NCBI GenBank assembly: GCA_013399305.1
Contig: VXAI01000247.1
Span: 73,229-137,228 of the forward strand
Source of the DNA: Rostratula benghalensis
Taxonomy: Eukaryota; Chordata; Aves; Charadriiformes; Rostratulidae
Length of the DNA stretch: 64,000 bases
Direction of reading: 5' to 3'
Shown here: positions 27,401 to 42,400 of the stretch, in pieces
Numbering within the stretch: position 1 is the first letter of the stretch
Layout: each line of letters opens with the position of its first letter
Notes under the pieces: model-generated
What the model saw: the letters and a program-made list of their open reading frames with translations, nothing else
The model's database searches: none
What the model was told of the DNA's origin: nothing
Position numbers and translations under genes: made by a program

Positions 27401-30400
27401 CAATAAGGTCATTTTAATTTTCCAACAACTAGGTGATTTAGGAGCCAAAGCAACAACTAAAGGAAGACTGCTTAGGCTTTTGTCTTATGTCCCAGATTCT
27501 TACTGGAGTGTCAGTGTCCATTTTCCACTCATTTCAGTGGCACAGAGCTACCTAAATGTTTACCTAAAAATGGCCTCAAATACTCCCGAAAATACATGCC
27601 CCTTGAGAATTCCAGATAATGATTTTCTGGCTTTAAGGAGCAAAAATAACCCATTGGCGATGACCGACAAGTCTCATGTATATTGAGCATGGGACACACG
27701 CAACACATAAGTTGTGGTCTTTTAATCTGTGTCACAGTTGTTGATCCAAGTCCAACATTGACTTCCCACTGAAGTCAATGAATTTGTATTATCTGGCCTG
27801 CCAGAGAAGAATTCTCCTGAAAGAGATCATTGCAATTCACTTCCCAGCTCTACAATACTACTTACATTTCTACGTGGCTCTTTTAACGATGGGATACTGT
27901 GAATAATATTTCTGTTGAGTATTTACATGCCATCTGAAAACTAATTGCTTCAGTAGTCAGATTTTCTTGTTCACTTTAAATTTATGTGTAAGGCAAGCTA
28001 AACATTACCTTGATTTTCTTCCAGCTTCCCAATTGTTTCTATCTGCTCAACAAGGTCATTTGAGTTCCACTGGCTCATGCCTATGAGAATGGCACTTTTT
28101 CCTTCCACCATCTCTTCTGTAGGAGGAAAAAGGAAAACGGAACAAATTGCAGTGATGAACAGGAGAAAAAAAGACAGGGCAAGAACCAGCAATGGTTGAG
28201 AGAGAAATATTGGTATTGAGAGAGAAATACACACTCATCATGGTCCCTAATGGGAACAGGTAACAGGTTAGCATATGCAGGAAAGCTGCTTTCTTACTGG
28301 TATGCCTTACAGCGTACCTACATGCTTCATAGGTTGTGAGCAGAAAAACCGTAGAAAAGCAAGGACTGCCCAAATTTTTACTCTTACCTTGAGCTGTCAC
28401 TTAAGAACAAAGTTTATAATGAGTCACTTTGAGTGTTTATATCAAGTAACAGAATTAGTTTGAATTCTTTCCCCTTCTTGGAAATCACCTCTTTTTTCAC
28501 TTTTACTTCAGAATACTCAAAAGGCAGAATAGAGGGAAGGATGGACGGAGACCAGCATAAGCTTTTCAAGCATCTTTTTCCCCCTTTTATCACAGCCACC
28601 TGTGCTACACAAAGCTTTTCATTTTCATCCAGGGACACAGAGACATAATGGAATGGCACTAAGCCTACAGCACATAGAACAATCTCTTTTACTGGGATCC
28701 CATCCAGGGAGGGGTGGGAAAAGCTCAAAGCACAAAACATGAACTGTAGATATTTTCTCTCTCTCAAAAACAAAAAACCAAAATAAACGGGCATAGAAGC
28801 TGTTCAAAAACATTTTCCTTCAAATTAATAGCTGCTTGGCAAGAAGGTTGCATTAGTCCTTTCTGAATAAATTTACTAAAAGCATTTCAGCCTGGCTGTA
28901 TATAGCCCAGAATAGTCTTTGTACCTACGGTGACTGCACAGAAAAAAATGTTAAATGCTGGCAGAAGGAAGGCAAAGTGGGGAAACAATCCACTCTGAAT
29001 TTTGTTATGACTTTCAACCTCAAGCGAGCACCATCAATGAATAGGAAAAAGAAAATATTACAGATAAAAGGTATTCTGTCTCCTCACCAGACTGCATACA
29101 AAAATGTCAAGTCTCCACTTTTTCTAGCACAATATAGATTATTGTATCTCTATAGCCAGTCACTTAAAGAGGCCCAGAAATTATCAAAGCAGAAAGAAGC
29201 TGCTGGCTCCTGGGAAAGCACAAGGTCTGAATGCTGCGAGTATTCAGCTGCAGTATGGGAAGTAAGTCAAACTATTTTTCATAATGCAAACCAAGACAGC
29301 CTCTGGAGTGTTCCAATTTGACAGGCAGTCTTTACCTCCACAATCAATCTACATTTTCAAACGCAATTTCACTTCACAGCACTGGAGTGTCCTCTTGCTA
29401 CTCTATCCTGCTCTGGCGGGCTACAGTATAACAATATACTTACAAGAAACATCCGTCTGACTCAGTGGTTAAAATATCAAAAATACTACAGAATAGTATG
29501 TGTGTATTATGCATGTCACCAGAACACCTGTACTGCAGGGAGGCTTTGTGAAGGGAGAACTCACCCGAGGACAGAGGCCTCTCTTTTGGGCAGAGCACTC
29601 ACCTTGTGCCCAACTCCAGCGCTCGCAGCCTTCCCCCAGCCCCCGCAACACACATCAGCGGAGGAACAAACAGACCATACCCTCCGTGCCCAAATTGTAC
29701 CAGATCTGGGATACTTGAGACTTCCTGACACTGTGCCCAGAAAGTCGGAAATTCACTGAAGTCTTTCACTATCATTCATCCATTTTGTTTCCTGGGTACA
29801 ATGGTGTCTGGTCACTGACCAGCAACATGAAAACAAACCAACCGCTTGCATTACAGAGGAGCATTCTGTACCTATGGAATTCATATTGAAGAAATACCAA
29901 TCCAGGAACTATAAGCATTGCATCTGCATCAGCTGTGTAGATATTTTTGTGACAATTGCTCCTATTTTTCTTACTGTTAACTCACAAAATTTTGTTAACC
30001 TTCATTGGTTGACAGGCACGCTCACAATCAAATTAACAAGATGGTAGTGCTTCAGGTGGTTTAATTTAAGGTTTTGTGATGGTTTATACTTTTCTTTTTT
30101 CTTTAAAAAAACACAGTTGTGGATAATGGTTTTCTTCTGTAAACATTTTTTTTCTTCCATGTAAACACAGAAGCACAGCTCAGTCCTGTTACAACTGAGA
30201 ACTTGCTGCCTACTGACTGCATGCCACATGGAAAGCAAGATATAAAGTAAAATGGGGCACAATGAAACAGTAAAATATTACTTCTCCCCTTCTCTATGGA
30301 TTTCACTAAATTAAGTAGCCAGCCAGGGCAGATGAATCTACAGTCAAAACATGTGCAGCTGCTCCATCTCAAACACAGGGGCTGGACTCTGTTTACAAGG

Positions 30401-33400
30401 CTGTCACAGCCAGAAATGTCTTTGTTTGAGGAACTGGGGTTTGACCCCAGCTGTTTTTCAGAATGCAAAAGCAGCTCACTAATGTTATGTTTTAATTGTG
30501 CCCACTGCTGTGCCCTCTGCCTTCTACTCCAGGCTGTCTCTGAAGTGCAAATTACACAGGGGTAGATGGACAGTCTGGGACAGCTTCCAAATTCTCCCAT
30601 ACAGAAACACAGTGAGCAGCCCCAGCTGCACTATGTGGAAAGCGCTTTCAGCTGCAAGAATATTGAGCACTGATGGAGCACACTATAAATAATGGAGAAT
30701 GGGCGAGAAATACAGGTAAGAAACATGTCAGGAAGCGTAATGCTGGAGAAAGGATTAAGATGCAGAAGGTGAAGGCCACAGTCTCTCTCCTAGCCAGGTT
30801 CTCCTCACTCCAGCACAACTCCTCTGGTGCCACCTTTAACCCACTGATAATGCCTATTACTCTAGCCTAGACATATGCTTTCCTCTACCAAAGATACAAG
30901 CTCCCTCATCACTCAGAGAACTTCTGAGCATAGAAACGCCTCCTGCATCTTCTGCTAGTATCTATGCTTTTGTGCACATTTATTTTCCTGACATTGAAAC
31001 ACTTTGTTGCTTTTGAAAGGCTGTCTGGGAGAAAGTAGAGATGATACGAACTTAGGGGGAGCTGTGGATTCCCCTCCCTCAAGGGTTGAGAGGACATACA
31101 GACACCACGTATCTATTGGCTTCAGCTTTACATGAACACAGTAATACAGAAGACAGTGATGTAAGGCTCATTTTAAGAAGGCAAAACTAATGACAAAAGT
31201 ATTATGCAGACTAAATAAACTCAGGTAGAGAAAATGTGTAGAGCTGTATGCCACACCTTTTCAATCTTTAGCTGCCACAGTTACACTTGCAGGAAACAAG
31301 GGGGAAAAAATGCTCTCAGATTCTAAATCGGAAGCGTGATGCAGAGATAAAGAAATTATGAAGTTACATTTCTGACAGGTCAGATCCTCATCTGCTGGAC
31401 TAGTTTAAATCCAGAATCTGTTGAAATCAGAGTTCATTTGAATTTAAAGTAGGTCACAAAGTGGCTACAGGATCCCCTGCAAACAGCAACTACCATTTCC
31501 ATCTTATCACAAATGTGGTATCAACTACAAACTGCTTCTTCTGATGGAGTCCTCAAGAAGCCCAAAATCAACACCCAGGTACTTTAATGATAACCATCAT
31601 CAACAGCTTTCTCTTAAAGACCACTGTAATTCCCAGGCACCTGCCAGAAAAGGTTTATCGTAGTTTACAATTGGAAAAATGAAAATCTAGAAATAAAATT
31701 AATATTTTTACGTGACTCAGAAAATCAGCACCCTAAAATAGACCCTATGTACCCACAGTCCATTTATGTCTTACTGACCACCTCATACATCCTCCTATAA
31801 AGAGTCCAGTGCCCAAATAGAACTTTCCCTAATATTTCCACTTGTTTTTTCATTTAGCAAAGTCCCAGTTCAGTCAGGAACAGCAATATGATATCCTGAT
31901 TCTCTGAAGGAAGGGACAGGAGGCTCTGAGGGCAGGAAAGTGCCACATTTGCAAACGAGGTGTAGCCAGGTCTGACACTCGAGGAAACAGCAGCAACCCT
32001 TCTGTGCTGGGGACAAACAGCAGGGTGAAGTCAACACGAAGTAAGCCAGAATTCCTCTTAGGGCTATGTTATGGAAAGAAACCTCATTAGAAAAGTAATT
32101 TAAGAAAACTCATTAGACTTCTCTGGCAGTCCCTCATCTTCTACACACACATCTATTCTTGCGTGTTATAACTTTTAAAAATACAAACAAAAATGAAATC
32201 AGTCTTTTACATGTCTTGGGGAGAGACTCGATTCTAGCAATGAGGCATTTTTTCTAGTTTCTATAACTTTTACACTCCAAACAGATTAGAATTCCATATG
32301 CTTTCACTCTTCCCTGCTTGAAATGGTTCTGAGTTAAAACGATCATGTTACTTATCTTAAACACAGAAAAATCCAAGGCCTGAATCTTCCGTCAATTGCT
32401 CTAATTTGTTTCCCTTGGTTCTTCTCAATTTCTGCCAACACAAAGTAGAAAGGAGGAGGGAACAGACTGTTTGACAACTGCATGTAGGATTATATTTTGT
32501 CAGGTTTTTCCTTTCCTTTTTAATGAATTAAATAGCAGACTGAATTGGTGCACATGCACTCATTTCTGGAGACCTCTCCTGACACGCAGCAGCTATTGGC
32601 CCTGTCTGCATCTCTTCCTAACCCTCTTCAAGAGATTTCTTTTTCTTTGTGGATATGCATTTCATAAATTAGAAGGTGCGACTCAAACACTGATTTAAGA
32701 CAGCACATTTTGATTTCGACAGTTTTCTTACGGAATAAGATTTGGAACTTTGCACTAGAAATTATTTCTTCTCAAAATAAATCCAGACAGGCTGCTTTTC
32801 ATAAGCTACTCACCTAGACAGCCTGCAGTGCCTTTTTATAGCCATGCTCTAACCCACATGTCAGCCTCAGAATCCCAGGACACATTTTGATGAGGAAACC
32901 ACAGACCACTGTTATAGCTATGGCCTTGTTTCAGTATCACTGTGGCTAGAATCCTTCTCTCCTTATTGCTCAGAAAAAATTAAACAAGTTTCTCAAAGGC
33001 TGCAGAATTTACCCTTCCCAAATGGCTCTGCAATCTGTCATGCTTCAAGGGTCAAATATTCAACAGCAGTTGTTCTCAGACAACCATTGTGGTAATCGGG
33101 CTGAGTTAGCTGAAGTTGCATGAGTGAGAACACAAAGATTACTTAGGAGCATAATTTCAGATGTTGTCATCAGTGAAAGCAATTAGTTATTGACTATGAA
33201 GTTAAACTCTCCAAATAAGGCCTACAGTAGTTGTCCATGTACATGTTTGCAAATTTGGCCCTAGCCTGTCAAGTAACAATATTCAACCCCAAACGCTATT
33301 GCTATAGTCAATCCTTGGAGTAGGCACTAGGAATCTTAAGTCAAACTTAAGCATAATGGTCATCACCTTATTTAACACCGTGCTTTCTCCCTACAGTGAC

Positions 33401-36400
33401 AGCTTTTCACAGTGCCAAACATGTTCACATACTTCACTGAGTATCTGCAACTCAGAACAGCATCTTAATGTGTGTCACAGGGCTTTGCTTCCTCACATTA
33501 CACATCAACTACTTACAGTTCTGCTGTAGTGAAAGCCCCTTCCCAAAAGAGCTGAATTCCTCCTGACCAGCAAAGCCAAACCAAACTCAGAGACCTTTCT
33601 ACATTCTCGTTGATCACCTTTTCTGTACTGATAAATTAATTTATTGTTTACTAGCTCTCTCAGTGCAAGGAGGCTTCCATAGACAGAGATGGATTTCATG
33701 GGCATGGATTTTCATGAGACATGACACAAATACCTTGAGATTTTGGTTTTGCCTCAGAAACACAAGGTGACTAGCTGCCACTCTTACGGTTAAAAAAGCA
33801 GATAAAATCTGTATCGACACACATATGCCACACACATAGGCCTTTCTCCAAAATCTCAGTAGCACATTCACATCAGCTCTGTACCTACGAGAACTTACAG
33901 CAATCATAATCTGATGTTAAATTCCCCAAATAATGAAGCATCTGCCTGGGGAAAGAAAAAACCTCTGGTTGCAAGGATCATCTGAGTACCAGCTGCAGTG
34001 TCTGTGTGCCTACCCACAACAACAAAGATTACAAGGGACAAATCAGCTTACAACATCCGTATTTCTTTCCTCTCTCTGTACAGACAGTTGGAACAAGCCC
34101 TGTGCTAAAAGCCTCTTTCAGATAAGATAGTCATTTGGTTGAGAACAAGGAGAAAATAATCAGTGCTCAGCAAGGTATTTTATGAAACGTGCATTCATCA
34201 TGTGCATGCATGTCACACACAGCGCTCACAGCTCTTCACTCAGAGCTCTCAAATTCCTCTTCAAAGGGAGACAGGTTGCTAAATCCCAGCTCAGAAATGC
34301 AGATGTGAGCTGATTTCAGGCTGAGCCTGGAGCTGGCATTGTGACATCAGACAACACAGTCTGGCTTTGTGCTTCAGCCTACCTATAAATTTTGTAGGTA
34401 TAAATATCAGTATTTTAAACAGGTAAAAATACTTTTTTTAAAAAAAACAAACCAAACTTCTTGTTTATTTACCTTTCTGGGTCACTTACTTCTTTACTCT
34501 CCTGTAGATTATTTGTTTCTCAGACACAGAACCCTCTACAGCAGCCAAGTAGTTCTTACTGCAAATCTAGTCGTACAGGAACAAGGAAAAAAAATGGTAT
34601 TTGATGCATATCTCATGCCTCAGACTTCAAAATGGCTCTGAGAATTGAATATGCATCTTATTACAGGCAACAAATGAGGGAATTTTGTTCCCCGCAATGT
34701 ACCTGGATTCTGGTTTTTTTGAAACAAAACAAACAAAAAAGCCCCAACAAACCAACATACCATAGGACAGCCTTTCCAAGGAAGTCAGAAAGAAGATCTG
34801 CACCTCTTTTTCTGCACAATAGCTATAGCATGTTTGTACAGCCAGGGAGGGACTCCTTCCCAGCTGTGGTAAATGAAGAGGATACAAGCATGTTTCTGAA
34901 AGACCACGAAGTCCACAGTCAGTTTCACAGAGATAGAAGGATCCATTAAATCATTTCTCCGGACTTTCTGAACAAGCCATATCACATAGTTCTGTCCTTC
35001 TATACCTGATCAACCAAACACAAATCATTTGATTTTCATACTCCCCCTCCCCCCATTTTTCCAATTGCATTTTCCATCTGCATTTAGGACTGCTCAATTT
35101 CAATGGACAGTTGTAGTGTTCTGGGTGAGGATTTTTGTGCCAAGTTTTCAAATTCAATTTATTTTGAAAGTTTCTCTCCCCTGTTTGACTGAGGCTGTTC
35201 CCTACTGGGGGAAGGAGGAGGTGCTTAAAAAAAAAAAAATCTGTCATAGAAGCAGCTTGTCTTTCAAGTTTAAAGTCATAAAGTTTATAGCCATAGTAGG
35301 CAACTTAGAGAAAGAAAAGTGAAGAATAAATGGTTTTCTACAAAAAGCCAAAGGACATTAAACAAGTTTATTCCCTCACCCTTCACTGCTGACTTCTGGG
35401 TAGCATCAGGGCATAAGGCCAGCTCAGTCTGACCTCAGTAGCCTACACTATGACAGATCATACGGTTAAATTTCTCCTACAGTAGTAACAGAATTAATCC
35501 CCCCTTGCTGGCTATACTCTTCAGAAAAACAAATTAAATGTGTCATAGAAGCATTAGATTTCTCTCCTGCAAACAAAACCAAAACCAGAGCCCCCACCTC
35601 CCATTGTAGGTGGGAGGCTGCATGTGCAGACAACCTATACATTTTACTCCCACTTCAGAACAAAACATGTAAAACATGTTACAGAGCATGCTAGGATTCA
35701 GGGTCTCATCAGATGTTGTAGGGAGCACTGCATTTTGGATTAACCTGATTAAATCCACAAGCATTCAGTTATTGCTGCTTCTTGAGCAAGCAGAGTTCCC
35801 TGTCACTTTAGTCGAAGTTTTGCCAGAGTGGGAAATCTAGGCTGTTGATTTTAAAAGTTGCCCATCAGTAACACAGAGAGTCATGGCCTCCATCAGGAAC
35901 TGTAAACGAGAGCATTCCAACTGTAACATCACACACTACCTGACCTGTAAGCAAGCCAGTCCCAAGAGACCCCGTGAAGGTCCATATTCTCATAGTTATG
36001 CTGCTACTGATGCCAGACCCAGCTCACAGCAGTTCACTCATCCACCCCAGCTCTTCAGCCACCTTCTGTGGCTCCATTCACAAATCCTTGAGAGAAGAGC
36101 TTGCTTTTTTTTCAGATTTCACTCTGATGAGGGCAATGTTGTTTGTTTATCCCCAAAGGAGCTTAGTGACTTGCTGCAAAATTGGGGAAAGAATGTAAAG
36201 AGGAAGACAAAAATATGTACTGACCTCGTGCATCGAAGAATTCATCGTCAGAGCTCTCCACAGAGTCTTTGAGGACATTCTGCATGTGCCACTGAGCTCC
36301 GCTGAACCGACACTGGCCAGCTGGAAATACAGACAGACTCACATTAACCCACAGGAATTCTCACCTCTACTCCAAGCTTAAAGGAAAAAAAACAAAACCA

Positions 36401-39400
36401 AAAACTTTAATAAACAGTTTCTGTAGAAGGATCAGAAGCTATTAGAAGGCACATAGACTATTTTGGTCAGCACACATACTTTAATCTCAACAGTTGGGTA
36501 GAGTTCTCAGGATGGCACAAAAATTACACCTCTGCCATCTATAGCAAAGCGATTAAAACAATTTCTTTCTAAAAATAAACCTGCATCACTTTTATCTAAT
36601 GTAGTGACTTGAGCAGATATGTTCTTCCCTGTTTAATTCACTCGGCTCTTCAATTCCAACACTCAAACTGTACGTTTTTTCTAAGACACGCAGTAGCATT
36701 TCCTCAGGACATGGCAGTAGCTCCCATTTAAATTCAATTTCATTTTTAAAAGAAGTGCCATCCTATTTAACTCACAGATCTACTGAATTCTCACTCACTG
36801 AGTTGTTTTCCTCAGCCGTGTTTAGCTAAACCCTGGGGCTTTCATTTGAGGCTTGCCATTTTGAGACGGGAAGGCAAAATCCTGTTAGAATAGGTACAGT
36901 AACAGGTAAGAGTCATAGACAACTTAGATGGTCCCAACAGATTATCATACCAAACTAATTTGTAATTAATAACCAGACCTGCCTAACTATATCAGTTCTC
37001 CGTACATCTACAGCAACCTGACACTACAAAATAGTAGTGAAATGTATTCCTTATATTTACAATAAAGTATCTTCCAAATCAGTGGGGAACTAGGGATCAA
37101 ATCCACCATATCCATAACAGCACTACAGCTATCGTAGAAAGGACCTTCGTCCTTGGTTTCATTCATTTCTCCAAATGATGACATCAGACCTGAAATCTAA
37201 TATCCTGAGGCCTTGTCCAAAAAAGCATTCTCCTCCTTCCAGTAGTAAAAAAAGCACCTGAAGCAGGGGCGACATCCCTCTACTTTATGCTGGGGGAAAC
37301 ATGCCACTAGGTCATAGCCTTTTGCTCCACCTTCAACTCTATCTACAGCTGAACTAGTAAGAAATATAAATGAAAGGTGACAGGAGGAACCAGATTTTAG
37401 CTGGCCAAGAAGAGAGTAAAAAGAATAATCAGTTAATAGCATTAAGCAGTTAATAGCAGTTAATAGCATTTTAATAGCTTAAAAAAACCCTAACCATTAA
37501 AAATAATTTATTATTAAGGAGTCATTGTTAATTACAAGAGACCTGTGTGTATTGGGAATGTGTCCAGTGGTGTTTGGCAGCTAACAGAGGATGCATACTG
37601 ATCATTACATTAACTGTTACAGTCTTCTGGAACTTTTTACTACTGATGGGGGATAGCAAACTGAATTACTCCTTGCCAAGCAACACCTTGCTGTTTCTTC
37701 ATTCAAGTATAATTATCCTCAAACTTATCCCTACAGTTGTCAAAATAGTGGTAGAAAGAATACATTTCTGAACTTCTAATGAAGAAAAATCAATGCTTGA
37801 AAGAGCAGGAATTCCAAGATTTCAAAGCTTGACAACAGGAAGTACAACAAAAAAAGCCAGAGCGACAGATGGGAAAGGGAAAATTTGCGAAATTCAGTCT
37901 TTGGATAAGAGCTCATACAGTACAAAAGAGCAGAAGGAAGGAACAATCTGCCTCACCTTTGCAGATGCTTTGAAAAACAAAATATAGTATTATTACTCTT
38001 AGAATAAAAATTCTTGAGTATACTACTCTTTTCCAGCTTATGTAGAATACTAATTTCCTGATTACATGTGTTCAGATCTATGAGCAGAAAGAAGCAAGGC
38101 AGTAAATTATGAAATTTATGAAGAACCTATAAATGAGAGGCAGGTCCACAGAACATGGGAGTAAGTATGATACAGAGAGGTGGTCAAGGATGCAAAGGAC
38201 CTCCTTGAACATCTCAAGAGTATTCAGATTTTCCCACTGCAAGAAAGCAGCTTCAGACTCAGAGACTCTGGTCCTTTGAGTATCTGTGACTGAAGCTGAA
38301 TTTCTGTGCAGTGGATGTTTATTAAACCACAGGAATATTCAAACTCAGATGGACAGACTTCCTTGGTAACACAGTTAACACCTTCTGGGGTCCTGTAGAT
38401 GCAGGAATATAAATTTCACACTGAGAAAATTCTGCTCAGATTTTCCCAACCAGATGCCTGTACTGATGATAGTCCTTCCAAGGCTAAAAACTGAGGTGTC
38501 CGAATTTCATATATTTTGAGCATTCAGTGACTCCACAAGAAGCCAGAGGGCTACACTTGCAGAAACAAGCAAACAAAAATGCCACAACAAAAAAATGCCC
38601 TCTTATGGCTGCAGATAACGTGTTTTGAAGTGACATTTAGGGACCTGACTTTCACAAGTTAGTTTCTCTGCACTTTTTATAGCTGTGGAAATGTATGCAC
38701 TCATTAGGCACCACAAATGCAGGTATCCAAAGCCAGCATACACTGGGAAAAAGAACAAACAAATGAAAACAAACCAGAAGAAACAAGCCATCTGGTATTT
38801 TGGATAATTATTTTCAGGATTTAACTTATTGTGATTTTAAAAATTCTCCAATTTTTGTTATGTCAGCCAGCTAGGCTTTCCATGTGTGGTGAAGTCCCAT
38901 TCAACATGGCCTTGGATTTCCATAATTCTCTAGTAAAAGCTTAAGATTTAAACCAGAAGGAGCCACTCATTCTTTCTTCCTTCCTTTTCTTCTTTGCTTC
39001 TCCTGATACCCAGTCCCCTTGCAAAATCCACAGTTACAGGATTAATCCAACATATGTGACACATAGACCAGCTCCTTCCATTTCATGGTACTTGCTTTCT
39101 CACTTCCGTTTTTATTTGGTGGCTTTGCTGAGGACAGACGCTTCTGGGAAGAATCTGTCTGCTACTCTTTGTTTTTACCTAACACATTTTGAGACATTGC
39201 TATCACCAAGACAGAAAATAGTATAAAAAACACCACGAAAATCACTGAAGAGCAAGGTAGATTAAGCATCCAGATGATTCACTGATTTGTATTGGATAAT
39301 AACAAAGGCATTTTTAGCATGGTTTTCTCAATCAAATAAAAATTCATTGAGATCAAGACATACATGACTGCACTCCACTTCTGCATATCAGAATTGAAAT

Positions 39401-42400
39401 AGAATTTATTATTAAAGGGTTCAGAATTTAAGCTATTTATCAAGGAAGTCTGGCATACATACACAATTAAAAGATTTTTAACAATAATAATAATAAAAAT
39501 ATTAATGTTTCATTCCAGATAATTTCAACTGGATTGTGAAAATAATCTGATCTGCATTTGACTGGAGGGAACAGAGAGCTCTTGCAAAAAAATTATATAA
39601 ATCTCAAGAGAACAACAGAAAAATCCAAATAAACTCAGTCTTGGTATAAAACGTATTTTTTTAAGGACTGTATTCATTACTTGACATTTTGGCTGTCAAA
39701 CTCAAATTAATTTGGAGTACAAAATACCCCAAGATGGTAGACCTCAATGATGCATGACTTCCCAAGGCCAGCCCAACAGTAATTACAGAATACAGATGAT
39801 TGCATTTAAATCCCCACAGTGTGCAGAAAAACGTTTCTTACTGAAGCCATGGTTGACAGTTTTATGAGAGACAGAATGCTAAAAAAAAACTTTTAAAAGT
39901 ACGGTTCTTCTGATGGAAGCAGTGGTACTAATAAATGTTCATTTCACATTTTCACCTTTTTTTTTACTTCTGTTTTTATTTCTGTTTAAGAAAACCTCTG
40001 TAACAATATACAATGTTTTTAAAGGTTGCAATTTTTTTAACCATCAGGCCAATAAGTTAGAGTCATTTAAAGCCTTTACTTAACATAGTAATATGCATAT
40101 TTAAATTGTTTGTTAAAAAATACCACTGCAAAAGCTCCACCCAATACACCATCAGACACTAGGATCACATTTGGTACAGTATTTTCTTTTTTGTCACACA
40201 TCCATTTGAAAAACTCTCCAATTATGCATTCACCTGATGCATATGAATCATTGAAGACTCATTCCTCATTATGATTATAATTCATTTGCTATGATTCATT
40301 GATACAATACACAGCTGTTTCAAAACTGTAAAACCCAACACTTCTCCTGTATTCCCAGTTCCCTTAAAAACATAGATAAATTTGTATTCACTTTAAGAAA
40401 AAGAAGATCCTCACCCTGAGCTGTTTCCAGACCAAAATAAGAACCAATAAAGCCAAGACAGACGGACAGTTGTGTGCACAGTGTTCGTGAGTGTGCAGGA
40501 AGCGATGTGAAGGAAGTGTCCTAGAGACACTGTGGTGGGAGTTTTCACAACCAACATCCCAGTAGAAGTCTCATCTTCAGACAGTAAACTAAATTCATGT
40601 GTAGACTAAGGCCTTTCAAATGTAGTGACAAACAACTTGCAACTCCACTCCAGTGCTCTGCCTTTTTCCATCTATTCATTATCCACATGAGACTAACACA
40701 AATACCTCGGCATTAAATGAGGCTAACAGCACCAAATCTGCCCTCTGGCATAGCTTCACTGGGGTCAACGGTTACCTCAGCAGGAATCCATTCGTACAGA
40801 GGAAACCAGCATTATCAAGTAAGTTTAAGTGTCTGCCTCCAAGCCCAGCAACCATAATGATGCTATAGCCCTGCATCAGCCTCCTGTAAATATCTCCAGA
40901 CTTTCATTCAGGTGTTTAAACAATGATTCAGAAATCTGTCTAGAGCATCGCTTCACAGGAAAACCTCTGGGGCAAACTCCAGTTAAAAGAAATATGTAGA
41001 TAGTCTCAGAGCATATGGAGTGAAACCATGTCATTCCATTTCATGTCCTGTTACTCATCATTTTAGGATTCAAAAGACCATGACATCCTCCATAACCAAC
41101 ACCATTCTAGTGTTACTTAATCTAAACTAAGTATGATGAATAAAGTAAAATTGAAGGAGCTTCCACCTGAATAAGAGCCTAAAAGGCCTTGCAGGGATTG
41201 TTGCTTTTTTGCCAGAATAAAAAGCTTTCCATTTCAGCCATTAGAATTCACTGGGAAGGAACAAAGGGAGAAGGCTATAAAAATACAAAATTGTAAAGAC
41301 TTCATGAGAAGAAAGCAGCAGCTCCCTGGAGAAGAACTGCCACTAGCCTGCCTGGAAATCAGTAAAAGTGCTGGCCCCGCAAAGAAAGCTCACGCTTCCA
41401 GTGACCTTGGAGTTGGATGCAGACTGAGAAGGGAGGGCAGGGAAAAGTGTCAAAAATCTCCAGGCATGATTTCTGGCCCTTGGGAACATCAGTTTTATTA
41501 TACTGCACTAGGAATGCTTCTAGATTTAGAAGCAGTTTACCATAGCCCCAGTCAGCAGCACAAGTCTGCGTAAGCTCACTGCAGCAGTTCTCCACATCTA
41601 CATTTATTTGCTGGCTGGGCTGCATTGCATCGCCCTCCCTCATACATTAGTCTTACAGAGTCTGCTTCTGTCTGTGCCAACAGATTAGCATTACTTTAAT
41701 AGGACTCTATTAACATTTCTTGATTGCATTAAACACTGGCATTGCCTGGACTCACTGATTTGATTTACAGTGTCAACTGCTGCATATTTTATTTTATTAT
41801 CTTGTTTCGGAGAACAGAAAGACCAGCTCTACTTCAAAATACAGGCTAACTCCTCAGTAATGACACTTGATGCTTCTGTGTCAGCAAACTATATTGGATT
41901 TGTTGAATGATTCTTAGCAGGCAGATTTCAGCTTTTTTTTTTTTTTTTTTTTTTTTTACAGGCAGAACAGAAGAGGAAACCATGTAGAAATGCAATGCCT
42001 TTAACAGACACCCAGTACATCACAGATTTCCCAGTCAAAACAGCTGAACCAGAAGCACCCGCGGTAGTTCCCACAGGCACAATGCAGCATGGCAGACTGA
42101 CAGCAGGACATACAGAAAACATTTCCAAGTGCCAGAAAGAGGGTTCACAGAAACGCACGGGTGCTTTTCTTCTAGGAAAAGCAGAAGCAAAGTTTCTTAC
42201 TGAAACTGTTTTCTTCTGCACAGTGCTGTAGGCTGCTACACTCCCCTGTTTCAGAGGGAGCTGCGGGGCTGCCCCAAGCACCCAGCCACGGACACAGTGA
42301 GGAGAAGACAAGAAGCTGAATTCTCTAGTTAGGCACTAATTGTAACTAATATTAATGATAAGACTACAATCATGGATTTTCTTCTGTAAAAGTCTTGCTT

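Larger units (their letters stand above)
21848..28008 (-). other. PITPNM3: PITPNM3 intron 3
   Basis: A 6.2-kb intron. It holds both copies of the palindromic 68-bp repeat (21948-22015 and 24134-24201), a minus-strand CR1 fragment (about 22548-22690) and a short TG microsatellite near 26041-26065. Confidence 0.9.

Noticed and set aside
30103..30600. 165-codon minus-strand ORF in PITPNM3 intron 2
   Set aside because: Longest ORF in intron 2 but Cys/Ser-rich with no domain, no conserved match I know, and no fit to PITPNM3 phase.
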